In this document: piece after piece, positions 24,810 through 33,793 of the stretch | Layout of the letters: each line of letters begins with the position of its first letter | Numbering within the stretch: the first letter of the stretch is position 1 | NCBI GenBank assembly: GCA_020025635.1 | Contig: JAHHRU010000003.1 | Coordinates: 83,219 to 147,218 of the forward strand | Origin: Allofournierella sp. | Lineage (GTDB): Bacteria > Bacillota > Clostridia > Oscillospirales > Ruminococcaceae | Length of the DNA: 64,000 nt | Reading direction: 5' to 3' | The notes under the pieces: model-generated | Databases searched by the model: none | What the model saw: only the letters and a program-made list of their open reading frames with translations | What the model was told of the DNA's origin: nothing | Translations under genes and position numbers: made by a program

Positions 24810-25688
24810 TTACATTGCGCGGAACCCTTTGCCCACGATCTCGGAAGAGTTCACGATGGTGAGGAATGTGCCCGGGTCCACCCGGCGGATGTAGTTGCGC
24901 AGTGCCACTGCCTGGCGGCGGGTGAGCACGGTGGTGAGCACGATCTCCTGCCGGCCGGTATAGGCCCCCTCGGCCCGGTGAACGGTGGCGCTTCGGTGCA
25001 GCTCTTCCATGATGAACTTTTTGATCTCATCCGGATGATTGGAAATCACCGTGACCACTTTGCGCATATTGATGCTTTCGATCACGCTGTCCACAAGGAA
25101 TGCTTTCATCACAAGTCCCAAAACGCAGTACATGCCGGTTTTGACGCCGAACAGTCCGCCGGCCACCAGCGCAATGAGGAAATCGCTCACCATCAGCGCC
25201 TTGCCGATCTCAATGCTTATGTATTTGCTCAGGATCATGGCCAAAATATCGGTGCCGCCGGTGGAGGCCCCCACATTGAATGCCATGGCGCTGCCGATGG
25301 CCGGCAGGATGACCGCAAACAGCAGCTCCAGAAGCGTGTCATCGGTAAAGGCCTGCTTCATGGGCCAGATGAACTCCCACAAAGAAATATAGGCTGAAAT
25401 GGCAAAGGAGGAATACATGGTCACCCCCATGGCCTTCCACCCAAGAAACACAAGGCCCAGCACCACCAGAATTCCGTTTACAATGAACATGGCACCGCCC
25501 ACATTCAGCTTTGGGAAAAACGAGGACAAAATGATGGAAATGCCGCTGGTTCCGCCCATTGCAAAGTTATTCGGCGTTTTGAAAAAATGCACACCCGCCG
25601 CGGTGATCATAAGCCCCAAATTCAGCATCAGCGCACAGGTGAGCCACTCTTTGCGGCGGCTTGGGTCAACTTTTTTTGTTTCAGACAT
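24810..25688 (-). CDS. YitT-family membrane protein (DUF161/DUF2179)
   Basis: A 292-residue protein with five to six helices followed by a cytoplasmic DUF2179 domain (about residues 205-285, VVTVISNHPDEIKKFIMEEL; RQEIVLTTVLTRRQAVALRNYI). Family landmarks include HFFKTPNNFAMGGTSGISII and NVGASTGGTDILAMI. Function of YitT proteins is not established. The leader carries an intrinsic terminator well before the start codon (25727-25756), so expression may be attenuated. Confidence 0.93.
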   Translation of the reverse strand: MSETKKVDPSRRKEWLTCALMLNLGLMITAAGVHFFKTPNNFAMGGTSGISIILSSFFPKLNVGGAMFIVNGILVVLGLVFLGWKAMGVTMYSSFAISAYISLWEFIWPMKQAFTDDTLLELLFAVILPAIGSAMAFNVGASTGGTDILAMILSKYISIEIGKALMVSDFLIALVAGGLFGVKTGMYCVLGLVMKAFLVDSVIESINMRKVVTVISNHPDEIKKFIMEELHRSATVHRAEGAYTGRQEIVLTTVLTRRQAVALRNYIRRVDPGTFLTIVNSSEIVGKGFRAM

Positions 25689-25717
25689 TTGCAGGACACG
25701 CTCCCCTTTGTTTGCTC

Positions 25718-25756
25718 CCGAAGCACAAAAAGCCCTTTTGCTTCGGTCAAAAGGGC
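25718..25756 (-). promoter_or_regulatory. Leader attenuator upstream of the yitT-type gene
   Basis: In the minus-strand leader, arms GCCCTTTTG (25756-25748) and CAAAAGGGC (25740-25732) with a 7-nt loop are followed by TTTTT: an intrinsic terminator about 40 nt before the start codon. The loop plus first base of the second arm (CCGAAGC, 25746-25740) can instead pair with GCTTCGG (25724-25718), which would disrupt the terminator. Two mutually exclusive hairpins are typical of riboswitches and leader attenuators. I could not assign a known class. Confidence 0.6.
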
Positions 25757-25825
25757 CGCCCTGCGCAGTGATATCCGCACAAAACAGCCCATCTTTCTGG
25801 TTTCGCCATCTTTAAAGCATCTATT

Positions 25826-25854
25826 AAGGTAACATAATCGGCGGGTCCTGTCAA
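25826..25854 (-). promoter_or_regulatory. Promoter of the yitT-type gene
   Basis: Minus strand TTGACA (25854-25849), 17 nt, TACCTT (25831-25826); this gives a leader of about 130 nt containing the attenuator. Confidence 0.55.
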
Positions 25855-25923
25855 TAATCGGTTGTTTTTTAAAGACAAATCGAAAAAAGCCCGGTTTGTG
25901 CACTCCGGCAGCTCTATTTGCGG

Positions 25924-25952
25924 TTGCAAAGCGCTGCAAAATCCTGTAAAAT
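25924..25952 (+). promoter_or_regulatory. Promoter of glnS
   Basis: TTGCAA (25924-25929), 17 nt, TAAAAT (25947-25952). The leader of about 50 nt has no visible T-box. Confidence 0.6.
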
Positions 25953-26011
25953 ATTAGAATAGGCTTATAAGCGGCCTTTTGGCCATTTTCGGAATAGAGG
26001 AGCGAACAAGT

Positions 26012-27676
26012 ATGGAAAAGCCAAGCAACTTTTTGACAGAGATCATCGATGCCGACCTCGCTGAAGGCCGTGTGAAAGAAATCCACACCCGGTTCCCGCC
26101 GGAGCCCAACGGCTACCTGCACATCGGCAGTGCAAAGGCGATCTGGATCAACTGGAGCATTGCCAACGCCTACGGCGGCAAGTTCAACCTGCGTTTTGAC
26201 GATACCAACCCGGTGCGTGAGGACGACGAATACGTTCAGAGCATTGAAGAGGATCTGCGCTGGCTGGGTGCCATTCCCAACGGCGGCATTTACTACGGCA
26301 GCGATTACTTTGAGCAGTGCTATCAGTATGCCGAGCAGCTCATCAAAGAGGGCAAGGCCTATGTTTGCGATCTGAGCCGTGAAGAGATGCAGGCTTACCG
26401 CGGCACCCTGACCGAGCCCGGCAAGCCCAGCCCCTGGCGTGAGCGCACCCCCGAGGAAAACCTGGACCTGTTCCGCCGGATGCGTGCCGGCGAATTTGCC
26501 GATGGCAGCCGCACCCTGCGTGCCAAGATCGACATGGCCAGCCCCAACATGAACCTGCGTGACCCTGCCATCTACCGCATCGTTCGCGCACACCATCACC
26601 GCCAGGGCGATGCCTGGTGCATCTACCCCCTGTATGACTTTGCACATCCCATCCAGGACTCCATTGAGGGCATCACCCACAGCATGTGCAGCCTGGAATT
26701 CGAGAACCACCGCCCCCTGTATGAGTGGGTCATCGAAAATCTGCATCTGGGTCCCTTCCCCATCCAGCGCGAGTTCGCCCGCCTGAATGTTTCCAACACC
26801 GTTATGAGCAAGCGCTATCTGCGTGAGCTGGTGGAAAAGCAGATCGTGGACGGCTGGGACGATCCCCGGATGCCCACCCTGTGCGGCCTGCGCCGCCGTG
26901 GTTACAGCCCCACCAGCATTTTTGAATTCGTGAAAAAGGCCGGCGTTTCCAAGGTTTACAGCCTGGTGGACTTCCGCCTGCTGGAGCACTGCATCCGCAC
27001 CGAGCTGGAAACCACCGCTCAGCGCCGCATGGCTGTTACCGACCCCATCAAGCTCACCATCACCAACTACCCCGAGGGCAAGGTGGAATATTTCGATATC
27101 CCCAACAACCCCAACAAGGCCGCAAACGATGACTCCACCCGTCCGGTTGCATTCTCCGGCGAGCTGTTCATTGAGCGCAGCGACTTTGCCGAGGTACCGC
27201 CGCCCAAGTTCCAGCGCCTGAAGCCGGACGGCGAGGTCCGCCTGATGGGTGCTTACATCGTGAAGTGCAACGAGATCGTGAAGGATGACCAGGGCAACGT
27301 GACCGAGCTCAAGTGCACTGCCGACCTGGAAACCGGCAACGGCATGCCCGCCGACGGCCGCAAGGTGCGCGGCACCATCCACTGGGTCAGCGCCGCCCAC
27401 TGCATCGACAGTGAGGTCCGCCTGTATGACAAGCTCTTCACCGAAGAGAACATGGGCGAAATTCCCGAAGGCTCTGACTATAAGGACTTCCTGAACCCGG
27501 AAAGCGTTTCGGTCCTGCCCCACGCAAAGCTGGAGGCAAGCCTTGAAAACGCAAAGCCGGGCGAAAAGTTCCAGTTTGTCCGCATGGGCTACTTCACCCC
27601 GGACTCCAAGAACGAAGGCGTATTCAACCGCATCGTCACCTTGAAGGACAGCTTCTCCAAGACCCTTCAGAAATAA
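26012..27676 (+). CDS. glnS: Glutaminyl-tRNA synthetase
   Basis: Class I synthetase charging tRNA-Gln directly. 554 residues, the normal GlnRS length. HIGH motif as HIGS near residue 37 in PPEPNGYLHIGSAKA, KMSKS-type motif VMSKR, and the discriminating segment LRFDDTNPVREDDEYV. The C-terminal anticodon-binding beta-barrels are complete (ELFIERSDF; IHWVSAAHCIDSEVRLYDKLF), which separates it from GluRS. ATG 26012 is behind AGAGGAG; the upstream in-frame ATG at 25979 is not. Confidence 0.97.
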   Translation: MEKPSNFLTEIIDADLAEGRVKEIHTRFPPEPNGYLHIGSAKAIWINWSIANAYGGKFNLRFDDTNPVREDDEYVQSIEEDLRWLGAIPNGGIYYGSDYFEQCYQYAEQLIKEGKAYVCDLSREEMQAYRGTLTEPGKPSPWRERTPEENLDLFRRMRAGEFADGSRTLRAKIDMASPNMNLRDPAIYRIVRAHHHRQGDAWCIYPLYDFAHPIQDSIEGITHSMCSLEFENHRPLYEWVIENLHLGPFPIQREFARLNVSNTVMSKRYLRELVEKQIVDGWDDPRMPTLCGLRRRGYSPTSIFEFVKKAGVSKVYSLVDFRLLEHCIRTELETTAQRRMAVTDPIKLTITNYPEGKVEYFDIPNNPNKAANDDSTRPVAFSGELFIERSDFAEVPPPKFQRLKPDGEVRLMGAYIVKCNEIVKDDQGNVTELKCTADLETGNGMPADGRKVRGTIHWVSAAHCIDSEVRLYDKLFTEENMGEIPEGSDYKDFLNPESVSVLPHAKLEASLENAKPGEKFQFVRMGYFTPDSKNEGVFNRIVTLKDSFSKTLQK

Positions 27677-27688
27677 TTTTCAAAAGCC

Positions 27689-27737
27689 AAATCGGCGGTG
27701 TTTTCCACCTTCAAATGGAAAACACCGCCGATTTTTT
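27689..27737 (+). terminator. Terminator of glnS
   Basis: Long perfect stem (arms AAATCGGCGGTGTTTTCCA and complement) with loop CCTTCAAA-like, ending in TTTTTT. Confidence 0.9.
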
Positions 27738-27877
27738 ATGACCATTTGCAGCGCATTGAAAGGCCCGGCTTTTTAAACGCTGGGGCAGCAAATGCACGCA
27801 AGCTGCCTTTCCCCCGCTGCAAAAGCAGCCAAATCCTCTGATTTTCTGTACTATTCTGTCGGTTTTATACTAAAAGG

Positions 27878-27908
27878 AAATCGGCAGGCGATCTGCCTGC
27901 CGATTTTT
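27878..27908. terminator. Hairpin terminator downstream of the MATE gene
   Basis: Perfect 12-bp stem AAATCGGCAGGC / GCCTGCCGATTT with a 5-nt loop, 14 nt past the minus-strand MATE stop; T-rich on both exits. Confidence 0.75.
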
Positions 27909-27921
27909 TTTGAGTTTCAGC

Positions 27922-29298
27922 TTACAGGGGCTGGGGTGTTTTTTCCGCTTCCTGCTGCTGCGCTTTGATGCGCCGGCGCAGCCATCCGCCCTGCAAAAAG
28001 TAGATGAGGAACAGGATGCTGGTAAGGCTCCAGCTGATGGGGTAGCAGGCCAGCACGCCATGCAGTGTGGGCCAGAAGGGTGTTGCGATGCCCAGGATCC
28101 AAACCACACGCAGCACGCAAACACCCAGGCAGGTAATGATCATGGGCAGCACCGAATCGCCGGTGCCGCGCACACCGCCGCTGAGAACTTCGATAAGCAC
28201 ATAGGTGGGCCATACCGGGCCCAGATAATACAGGATATCCATACCCAGCGCAATGACCGATTCATCCGGCACAAAGAACCGATAGAACACATGGCCAAAG
28301 GGCAGGATCACCGCAAGCATAACGCCGGTTGCAAGGAACGCAAGGCCGGTGCACTGCCAGATGCTCTTTTTGACACGGTCATACTTGCGGGCACCGAAGT
28401 TCTGCCCCACAACTGTGGTAATGGAAAGGCCAAAGGAGTTCATGGTCATCCAGAAGACGCCGTCCACCTTGCCGTATGCGGTATAGGCTGCCACCACATC
28501 GGTGCCGAAGGCATTCACGCTGCCCTGAACCACCAGGTTGGACAGCGAATACATCACCGACTGCAAACCTGCCGGCAGGCCGATGCGGACGATCTGCACA
28601 AGGATCTGAGAATCAAAGCGCATCTGCTTCCAATCAAAGTGATAGCAGCTGCTTGTATGGGTCAGGCAGAGCAGGGTGAGCACTGCGGCCACCACCTGGC
28701 TGAGCACTGTGCCCAGGGCCACGCCCAGTACACCCAGCTTGAGATAGACCACAAACACCACGTCCAGCACGATATTGGTAAGGCTGGCAGCGATCAGGAA
28801 ATAAAGGGGCCGGCGGGAGTCTCCCACCGCACGCAGGATGCCGGTGCCCATATTGTAAAGGATGCTGGGGATCATGCCCAGATAACAAACGACCAGATAC
28901 AGCCTTGCATCCTTCAGGATATCAGCCGGAGTATTGATCATGCGCAGCGACCAGTCGGTGGTCAGGATACCAATAACCATGATCACTGCACCGCCCACAA
29001 TGGAAAGTGCAATGGCTGTGTGGACCGCCTTCTGCACGCCGTTCACATCGCCATAGCCGAAACGCTGGCTGATGATGACACTGGCGCCGCTGGCAATGCC
29101 CACAAAGAAACCGACCAGCAGGTTCAGGATAACAGCTGTGCCGCCTACGGCTGCCAAAGCGCCTTTGCCGACAAAGTTGCCCACAATGATGGCGTCCGCT
29201 GTGTTGTAAAGCTGCTGAAAAAATGTACCAAACCAGATCGGAAAGAAAAACAGAAGGATCTGCTTCCAGATAACCCCTTCTGTAATCCGGTTTTCCAT
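27922..29298 (-). CDS. MATE-family multidrug/metabolite efflux transporter
   Basis: A 458-residue protein with twelve predicted helices in two halves, each opening with a MATE-like segment (QILLFFFPIWFGTFFQQLYNT; IVGNFVGKGALAAVG; later GLPAGLQSVMYSLSNLVVQG). MATE proteins export cations or drugs using Na+ or H+ gradients. Start ATG behind AAGGAGG. Stands alone. Confidence 0.95.
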   Translation of the reverse strand: MENRITEGVIWKQILLFFFPIWFGTFFQQLYNTADAIIVGNFVGKGALAAVGGTAVILNLLVGFFVGIASGASVIISQRFGYGDVNGVQKAVHTAIALSIVGGAVIMVIGILTTDWSLRMINTPADILKDARLYLVVCYLGMIPSILYNMGTGILRAVGDSRRPLYFLIAASLTNIVLDVVFVVYLKLGVLGVALGTVLSQVVAAVLTLLCLTHTSSCYHFDWKQMRFDSQILVQIVRIGLPAGLQSVMYSLSNLVVQGSVNAFGTDVVAAYTAYGKVDGVFWMTMNSFGLSITTVVGQNFGARKYDRVKKSIWQCTGLAFLATGVMLAVILPFGHVFYRFFVPDESVIALGMDILYYLGPVWPTYVLIEVLSGGVRGTGDSVLPMIITCLGVCVLRVVWILGIATPFWPTLHGVLACYPISWSLTSILFLIYFLQGGWLRRRIKAQQQEAEKTPQPL

Positions 29299-29537
29299 CG
29301 ACCTTTACCTCCTTTTTCTTTTCCCGTTTTTTGAACACACTTTTTGCATCATACGCCATGCGCCCGTCTTTGTCAAGAGTCCAAGGGGCAAATTAACAAA
29401 CGAACGCACTGCTCTGCTTTTCGTCCGGGGTTTCGGTTTCCGTATGATGTTTTCCGTTTGAAAATCCGGCCAGAATATTCTCCTATGTGTAATATTCACT
29501 CATTTTTATACAATATATCGCTTTTTCTTTCAAAAGT

Positions 29538-29576
29538 CAAAGCCGGAAGATTTTCTCTCCCGGCTTTGGGTCTTTT
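29538..29576. terminator. Hairpin after the DUF5662 gene
   Basis: Nine-bp arms CAAAGCCGG / CCGGCTTTG with a 13-nt loop; the T tail is modest on the minus strand (ACTTTTG) and better on the plus strand. Confidence 0.5.
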
Positions 29577-30109
29577 TACTTTTTTAAGATCTCGGTGCGG
29601 ATATAAGCAAACGCCTTGTCCTCGCCTTCATCCCGCAGCTTGAGCAGCATCTTTTCCAGAAGCGCCTGGGTTTCCGGGTGCAGCAGGTAATGGTCCCTTC
29701 CCCGGTTGTAATACTCCCAGGGGGAAGCATCGCTGTAATTTTCCTTCATATACACCTTGCTGGCAGCCACCCGGTCACAGAACATTTCGGCCACATATTT
29801 CACCGGCATTTTGCAGCCGGCCATTTTGCCATTGCCCTCCGGCGAGTAGTCGATCCAGTATTCCAGATGGTGCCGGTTGCGGCCCTTGTGATGCAGCCAG
29901 GCCGAGCTGTATCCTTCTGCCTGGCGCTGTGCATCGTTGGGGCTGCGGTTGCCCTGATAATACCGCACACCGGGCCAGAATTCAGTCGGGCTGTATTTGG
30001 AAAGGTCATGGGTCAGACCCTGGCGGTAAAGCCCCAGCCGAAAGCAGTTTTTCAGCACCAGCCATTTGTGGTAGGTGATCGTTTTAAAATGTCCCCAGAA
30101 TCGGTTCAT
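29576..30109 (-). CDS. DUF5662 family protein
   Basis: A 177-residue soluble protein rich in His, Tyr and Trp: an N-terminal KTITYHKWLVLKNCF helix, LTHDLSKYSPTEFWPGVRYY, WLHHKGRNRHHLEYWIDY and MPVKYVAEMFCDR blocks. This pattern is the DUF5662 family, whose function is not known; the clustered histidines and aspartates look like a metal or phosphate site (inference). It overlaps the AGCS stop by 4 nt (ATGA), so the two are translationally coupled. Confidence 0.75.
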   Translation of the reverse strand: MNRFWGHFKTITYHKWLVLKNCFRLGLYRQGLTHDLSKYSPTEFWPGVRYYQGNRSPNDAQRQAEGYSSAWLHHKGRNRHHLEYWIDYSPEGNGKMAGCKMPVKYVAEMFCDRVAASKVYMKENYSDASPWEYYNRGRDHYLLHPETQALLEKMLLKLRDEGEDKAFAYIRTEILKK

Positions 30110-31479
30110 GCCTGTTCTCCTTCTTTTTCCGGGGCCGTTTCATCCAGATGCCCCTCCCACAGATAATAACGGGTCTCCTTCACAATGACCCCGCTGAGCG
30201 CCAGCACGCTGACAAGATTTGGGAAAGCCATCAAACCGTTCATCAGGTCTGCAAAGCTCCAAACCAGCTTCAGGCTGGTGATGGTGCCCACAAACAGGAC
30301 CGCCAGAAACAGGATGCGGTAGCCCAGCACCGCCTGCACACCAAACAGATATTCCACGCATTTTTCGCCGTAATAGCTCCAGCCCAGAATGGTGGTGAAC
30401 GCAAAGATCACCAGCGCCACTGCCAGGATATAGGGGCCGCCGGGCAGCGCCATAAAGGCAACACGGGTCATGTCATCATTTTCCACACCGGAAAATGCCT
30501 GCGGACTGCGCAGCAGGCTGCTCACGATCACAAGGCCGGTCATGGCGCAAACCACCACCGTGTCCCAAAAGGTCCCGGTCATGGCCACCATCGCCTGTCG
30601 GACCGGGTTTCGGGATTTTGCCGAAGCCGAAACGATGGGCGCTGTGCCAAGGCCGGATTCGTTGGAGAACAAGCCTCTTGCCACGCCCCAGCGGCAGGCG
30701 GCCGCAATGCCGCCGCCCACAAGCCCGCCCACCGCTGCCTGCGGCGCAAACGCGCTTTTCACGATCAGCCCCAGGGCCGGCAGCAGAAAACGGCCGTTGA
30801 TCACCAGAATGGCCACACAGCCCAGTGCATAAAACAGGCTCATGAAGGGCACCAGTTTTTCGCATACCTTTGAAATTCCCTTCACTCCGCCCAGAATGAC
30901 CGCCGCACTCACCAGCGTGACCATGATGCCGCTGAGAGCTGCGGGTACCCCGAAGGTTTTGTTCAGCGCCTCGCTGATGGCATGGCTTTGAACCGTGCAG
31001 CCGGTGCCAAAGGTGGCGATCATCATAAACAGCGCAAACAGCACCGCAAGCCACTTCTTGCCCAGACCCTTTTCAATGGTATACATGGGGCCGCCCACAT
31101 ATTCCCCTTTTTCGTTTCTGACACGGAATTTGACCGCAAGAAGGGATTCGCCGTATTTGGTGGCAATTCCCAGCACACCGGTGAGCCAGCACCAGAACAC
31201 CGCACCGGGGCCGCCCAGCGCAACCGCCGTGGACACACCGATGATGTTTCCGGTGCCGATGGTGGCCGCCAGCGCCGTTGCCAGTGCGCCGAACTGGCTC
31301 ACCTCGCCGCTGCCGCTGTTTTCCGGGTCCACACTCATTCGGATGGCCCGAAAGGTGTGCCGCTGCACGAACCGCAGCCGGAACGTCAAAAACAAATGGG
31401 TGCCAAGCAGCAGAACGATCATGGGTGCGCCCCATAAAAAGTCGCCGATTTTTTCAATAAATTCTGTGACGGCCTGCAT
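30106..31479 (-). CDS. Sodium:alanine/glycine symporter (AGCS family)
   Basis: A 457-residue membrane transporter taking up alanine or glycine with Na+. Family signatures: GALATALAATIGTGNIIGVSTA and GGPGAVFWCWLTG near the N-terminus, GGPMYTIEKGLGKKW, and the RGLFSNESGLGTAPIVSA block. Ten to eleven helices. Start ATG behind GGGGGTGG. Followed in an operon by DUF5662. Confidence 0.96.
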   Translation of the reverse strand: MQAVTEFIEKIGDFLWGAPMIVLLLGTHLFLTFRLRFVQRHTFRAIRMSVDPENSGSGEVSQFGALATALAATIGTGNIIGVSTAVALGGPGAVFWCWLTGVLGIATKYGESLLAVKFRVRNEKGEYVGGPMYTIEKGLGKKWLAVLFALFMMIATFGTGCTVQSHAISEALNKTFGVPAALSGIMVTLVSAAVILGGVKGISKVCEKLVPFMSLFYALGCVAILVINGRFLLPALGLIVKSAFAPQAAVGGLVGGGIAAACRWGVARGLFSNESGLGTAPIVSASAKSRNPVRQAMVAMTGTFWDTVVVCAMTGLVIVSSLLRSPQAFSGVENDDMTRVAFMALPGGPYILAVALVIFAFTTILGWSYYGEKCVEYLFGVQAVLGYRILFLAVLFVGTITSLKLVWSFADLMNGLMAFPNLVSVLALSGVIVKETRYYLWEGHLDETAPEKEGEQA

Positions 31480-31547
31480 GGCCTGACCACCCCCTGATGG
31501 AAGCTTTTTTGATAAGGACTTTAGCCATTATAACACAGGCCGCATCA

Positions 31548-32327
31548 TCACAGCAAGGCTTTAACAGGCTGAATTGATCCATTCCCGGTTTGAAGCTCCC
31601 CTTTCAGCTCGGTCATCTGCCCCCAGTAGCGCATGGGGCAGTTGGACCTGCGCAGCTGCGGGTTTTCCCGTGCCTTGATGGCAATGGTGCGGTAAAAGGT
31701 CTTCCACAGATCCTGAAAACCCTCCTCCTCTTTGCTGACTTCGGGAAAACAGGGCTCTTCGTCCAGCCGGACATAGCTGGCTTTGTGCGCCTGATGCAGC
31801 AAAGCGCCCCGGTGGGTCCTGTCATAAATAAGAAAGCTTTCTTCCGGATAGCGCTGGCAGAAATGCTTCTGCAGCAGGGGCAGCACCTGATTTTTCGGCT
31901 CGATCACCGCCCCCAGAAAATCGCCGTAATCCGCAAAACGCAGAAAGCCCTTGTATTGATGCGCCTCGCTCACGGTTGAGCGGGCCATCTCCAAAACCGG
32001 GGCCACATCGGCATGGCCCAGCATGTTGAAGGCTGCCGGGCCCACCTTGTAGCCCAGCAAAAGCATCCGCAAAAGCTTCGTGTCCCGGTCCGGGTCATCG
32101 CACAAAAAGGCGCGCATCAGGGTGGGCCGGGCATCCGGGCCCAGCTTTTTGGCAAAGCTCTGCTCCACACGGCGGGCCTTTTCCGTTTCGGTCTCGATGG
32201 TCCTTTCTTCAAAAAGGGTCAGCAGCGGCTGTTCAAAGGTGAGCACCGCAAAGGGCTGCTCTTTGCTGTATACGGCGGCAAACACACAGCACAGAAATCC
32301 GGCCCAGCTGCCGTCATACCGGTACAC
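31548..32327 (-). CDS. TIGR03915/DUF4130-type DNA metabolism protein
   Basis: A 259-residue protein. The GTG start at 32327 overlaps the radical SAM stop (TAGTG) and has AAAGAGGA just upstream; longer in-frame extensions read through the radical SAM gene in another frame and are not real. N-terminal YRYDGSWAGFLCCVFAAVY, a central FNMLGHADVAPVLEMARSTVSEAHQYKGFLRF, and C-terminal DLWKTFYRTIAIKARENPQLRRSNCPMRYW with terminal MTEL are the TIGR03915/DUF4130 landmarks. In proteobacteria this domain is fused to a uracil-DNA-glycosylase-like enzyme. Function unproven; thought to be DNA repair. Confidence 0.88.
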   Translation of the reverse strand: MYRYDGSWAGFLCCVFAAVYSKEQPFAVLTFEQPLLTLFEERTIETETEKARRVEQSFAKKLGPDARPTLMRAFLCDDPDRDTKLLRMLLLGYKVGPAAFNMLGHADVAPVLEMARSTVSEAHQYKGFLRFADYGDFLGAVIEPKNQVLPLLQKHFCQRYPEESFLIYDRTHRGALLHQAHKASYVRLDEEPCFPEVSKEEEGFQDLWKTFYRTIAIKARENPQLRRSNCPMRYWGQMTELKGELQTGNGSIQPVKALL

Positions 32328-33658
32328 TATATCCTCTTTTCGATACACCGAACCGCCTCCTCTCTGGCCGCGGCCGCAAGGCAGAGGCGCTCTTTTTCCG
32401 CCGGCAGCTGCCAGCTTTGCGGGGCAAACAGGCTCAGCTGTTCGCAGTTTCCGCTGAATACCTGGGGGTCGATGAGGGCCGATGCCAGCTGGCGCCGGCC
32501 TCCTTTTGCACCCAAAAAGCCCCTGCACACAATGAAATACTGGGCCCGCTTGAGCACCACCCCCATGCGTTTCAGCTCGGCAAGGCCCAGCTCCCCGGTG
32601 CGCCGGGCGGTGAGGATGCGCTGGGCACTGCGGGGGCCGATGCCCGGCACCCGCAGCAGCATGGCCTTTTCTGCCCGGTTCACATCCACCGGGAAGCACT
32701 CCAGATGCCGCAAAGCCCAGCTGCACTTGGGGTCCAGGCAGGGGTCGAAATTGGGCTCGTCCTCATCCAGCAGCTCGTTTGCTTCAAACTGATAAAAACG
32801 CAAAAGCCAATCGGCCTGATACAGCCGGTGCTCCCGCAGAAGCGGCGGTTTTGTATCCACTGCGGGCAGCCTTGCATCCGAACTCACCGGGATATAGGCC
32901 GAATAGAAAACCCGCCGCAGCTGGTATTTTTTGTAAAGCCCCTGGGTGAGCCGCAGGATGTCCAGATCATTTTCCGGGCTTGCGCCCACGATCATCTGGG
33001 TGCTTTGGCCGGCAGGCGCAAACCGGGGCGTATTTTTGTAAACCGCCAGCTCCTGCTTGTTCTGCACAACGCCCCGGGCGATCTGCCCCATGGGCTTCAA
33101 AATGGCGGTTTTGGCCTTATCCGGAGCCAGCAGGCCAAGGCTTTGGGCGCTGGGCAGCTCGATATTTACGCTGAGCCGGTCAGCCAGAAGGCCCAGCCGC
33201 TGCACCAGAGCCGGGTCGGCCCCGGGAATGGTTTTTGCGTGGATGTAGCCCCGGAACCGGTACGGCCCGCGAAGCAGCTCCAGGGTTTTGATCATCTGCT
33301 CGGTGGTATGATCCGGGTCCCGGATCACCGCACTGGACAAAAACAACCCCTCGATGTAATTGCGGCGGTAAAACTGGATGGTAAGCCCGGCCAGCTCCTC
33401 CGGCGTGAAGGCAGCTCTGGGCAGATCATTGGAGCGGCGGTTCACACAGTAGGCACAGTCATAGGTGCAGATATTGGTCATGAGCACCTTTAAAAGGCTC
33501 ACACAGCGCCCATCGGCCGAAAAGGTATGGCAGATTCCGGGCGCATGGGCGCTGCCGATGCATCCTGCCTGACCCGCCCGGTCGGCTCCGCTGGAAGTAC
33601 AGGCCACATCGTATTTTGCGCTGTCGGCAAGGATGCGCAGCTTGTCCATCAATTCCAC
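32327..33658 (-). CDS. Radical SAM protein, putative DNA modification/repair (TIGR03916)
   Basis: A 443-residue iron-sulfur enzyme. The radical SAM cluster motif is C-T-Y-D-C-A-Y-C (CxxxCxxC), followed by NRRSNDLPRAAFTPEELAGL. The C-terminal part holds a helix-hairpin-helix DNA-binding motif (LLRVPGIGPRSAQRILTARR). This architecture and the coupled DUF4130 partner fit the 'putative DNA modification/repair radical SAM' family. Start GTG 33658, with AAAGGAGG 8 nt upstream. Substrate not known. Confidence 0.92.
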   Translation of the reverse strand: MELMDKLRILADSAKYDVACTSSGADRAGQAGCIGSAHAPGICHTFSADGRCVSLLKVLMTNICTYDCAYCVNRRSNDLPRAAFTPEELAGLTIQFYRRNYIEGLFLSSAVIRDPDHTTEQMIKTLELLRGPYRFRGYIHAKTIPGADPALVQRLGLLADRLSVNIELPSAQSLGLLAPDKAKTAILKPMGQIARGVVQNKQELAVYKNTPRFAPAGQSTQMIVGASPENDLDILRLTQGLYKKYQLRRVFYSAYIPVSSDARLPAVDTKPPLLREHRLYQADWLLRFYQFEANELLDEDEPNFDPCLDPKCSWALRHLECFPVDVNRAEKAMLLRVPGIGPRSAQRILTARRTGELGLAELKRMGVVLKRAQYFIVCRGFLGAKGGRRQLASALIDPQVFSGNCEQLSLFAPQSWQLPAEKERLCLAAAAREEAVRCIEKRI

Positions 33659-33700
33659 TCAAAAGGCCTCCTTTTTGCTGTTTTTCCTCAAAAAAGGTAT

Positions 33701-33743
33701 AAAAAAGAAGGGCCCCCTCTTCCCGCTGGTTTTTGCGGGGCCC
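33701..33743 (-). terminator. Terminator after the histidine phosphatase gene
   Basis: Minus strand GGGCCCC / GGGGCCC stem followed by TTCTTTTTT. A second hairpin at about 33757-33787 (CCACCCTTCC / GGAAAGGTGG) sits directly after the stop. Confidence 0.7.
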
Positions 33744-33793
33744 TGTACCGGAACATCCCACCCTTCCTTTTCAATTGGAAAGGTGGGCCTTTT

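Noticed and set aside
23931..25397. 488-residue plus-strand frame over the exonuclease and yitT genes
   Set aside because: Antisense to two recognisable families; it runs across their intergenic gap and shows no domain.
32328..32726. N-terminal extension of the DUF4130 gene
   Set aside because: It overlaps the radical SAM gene in another frame, is low-complexity Gly/Ala/Pro/Arg, and a well-placed GTG with AAAGAGGA exists at 32327.
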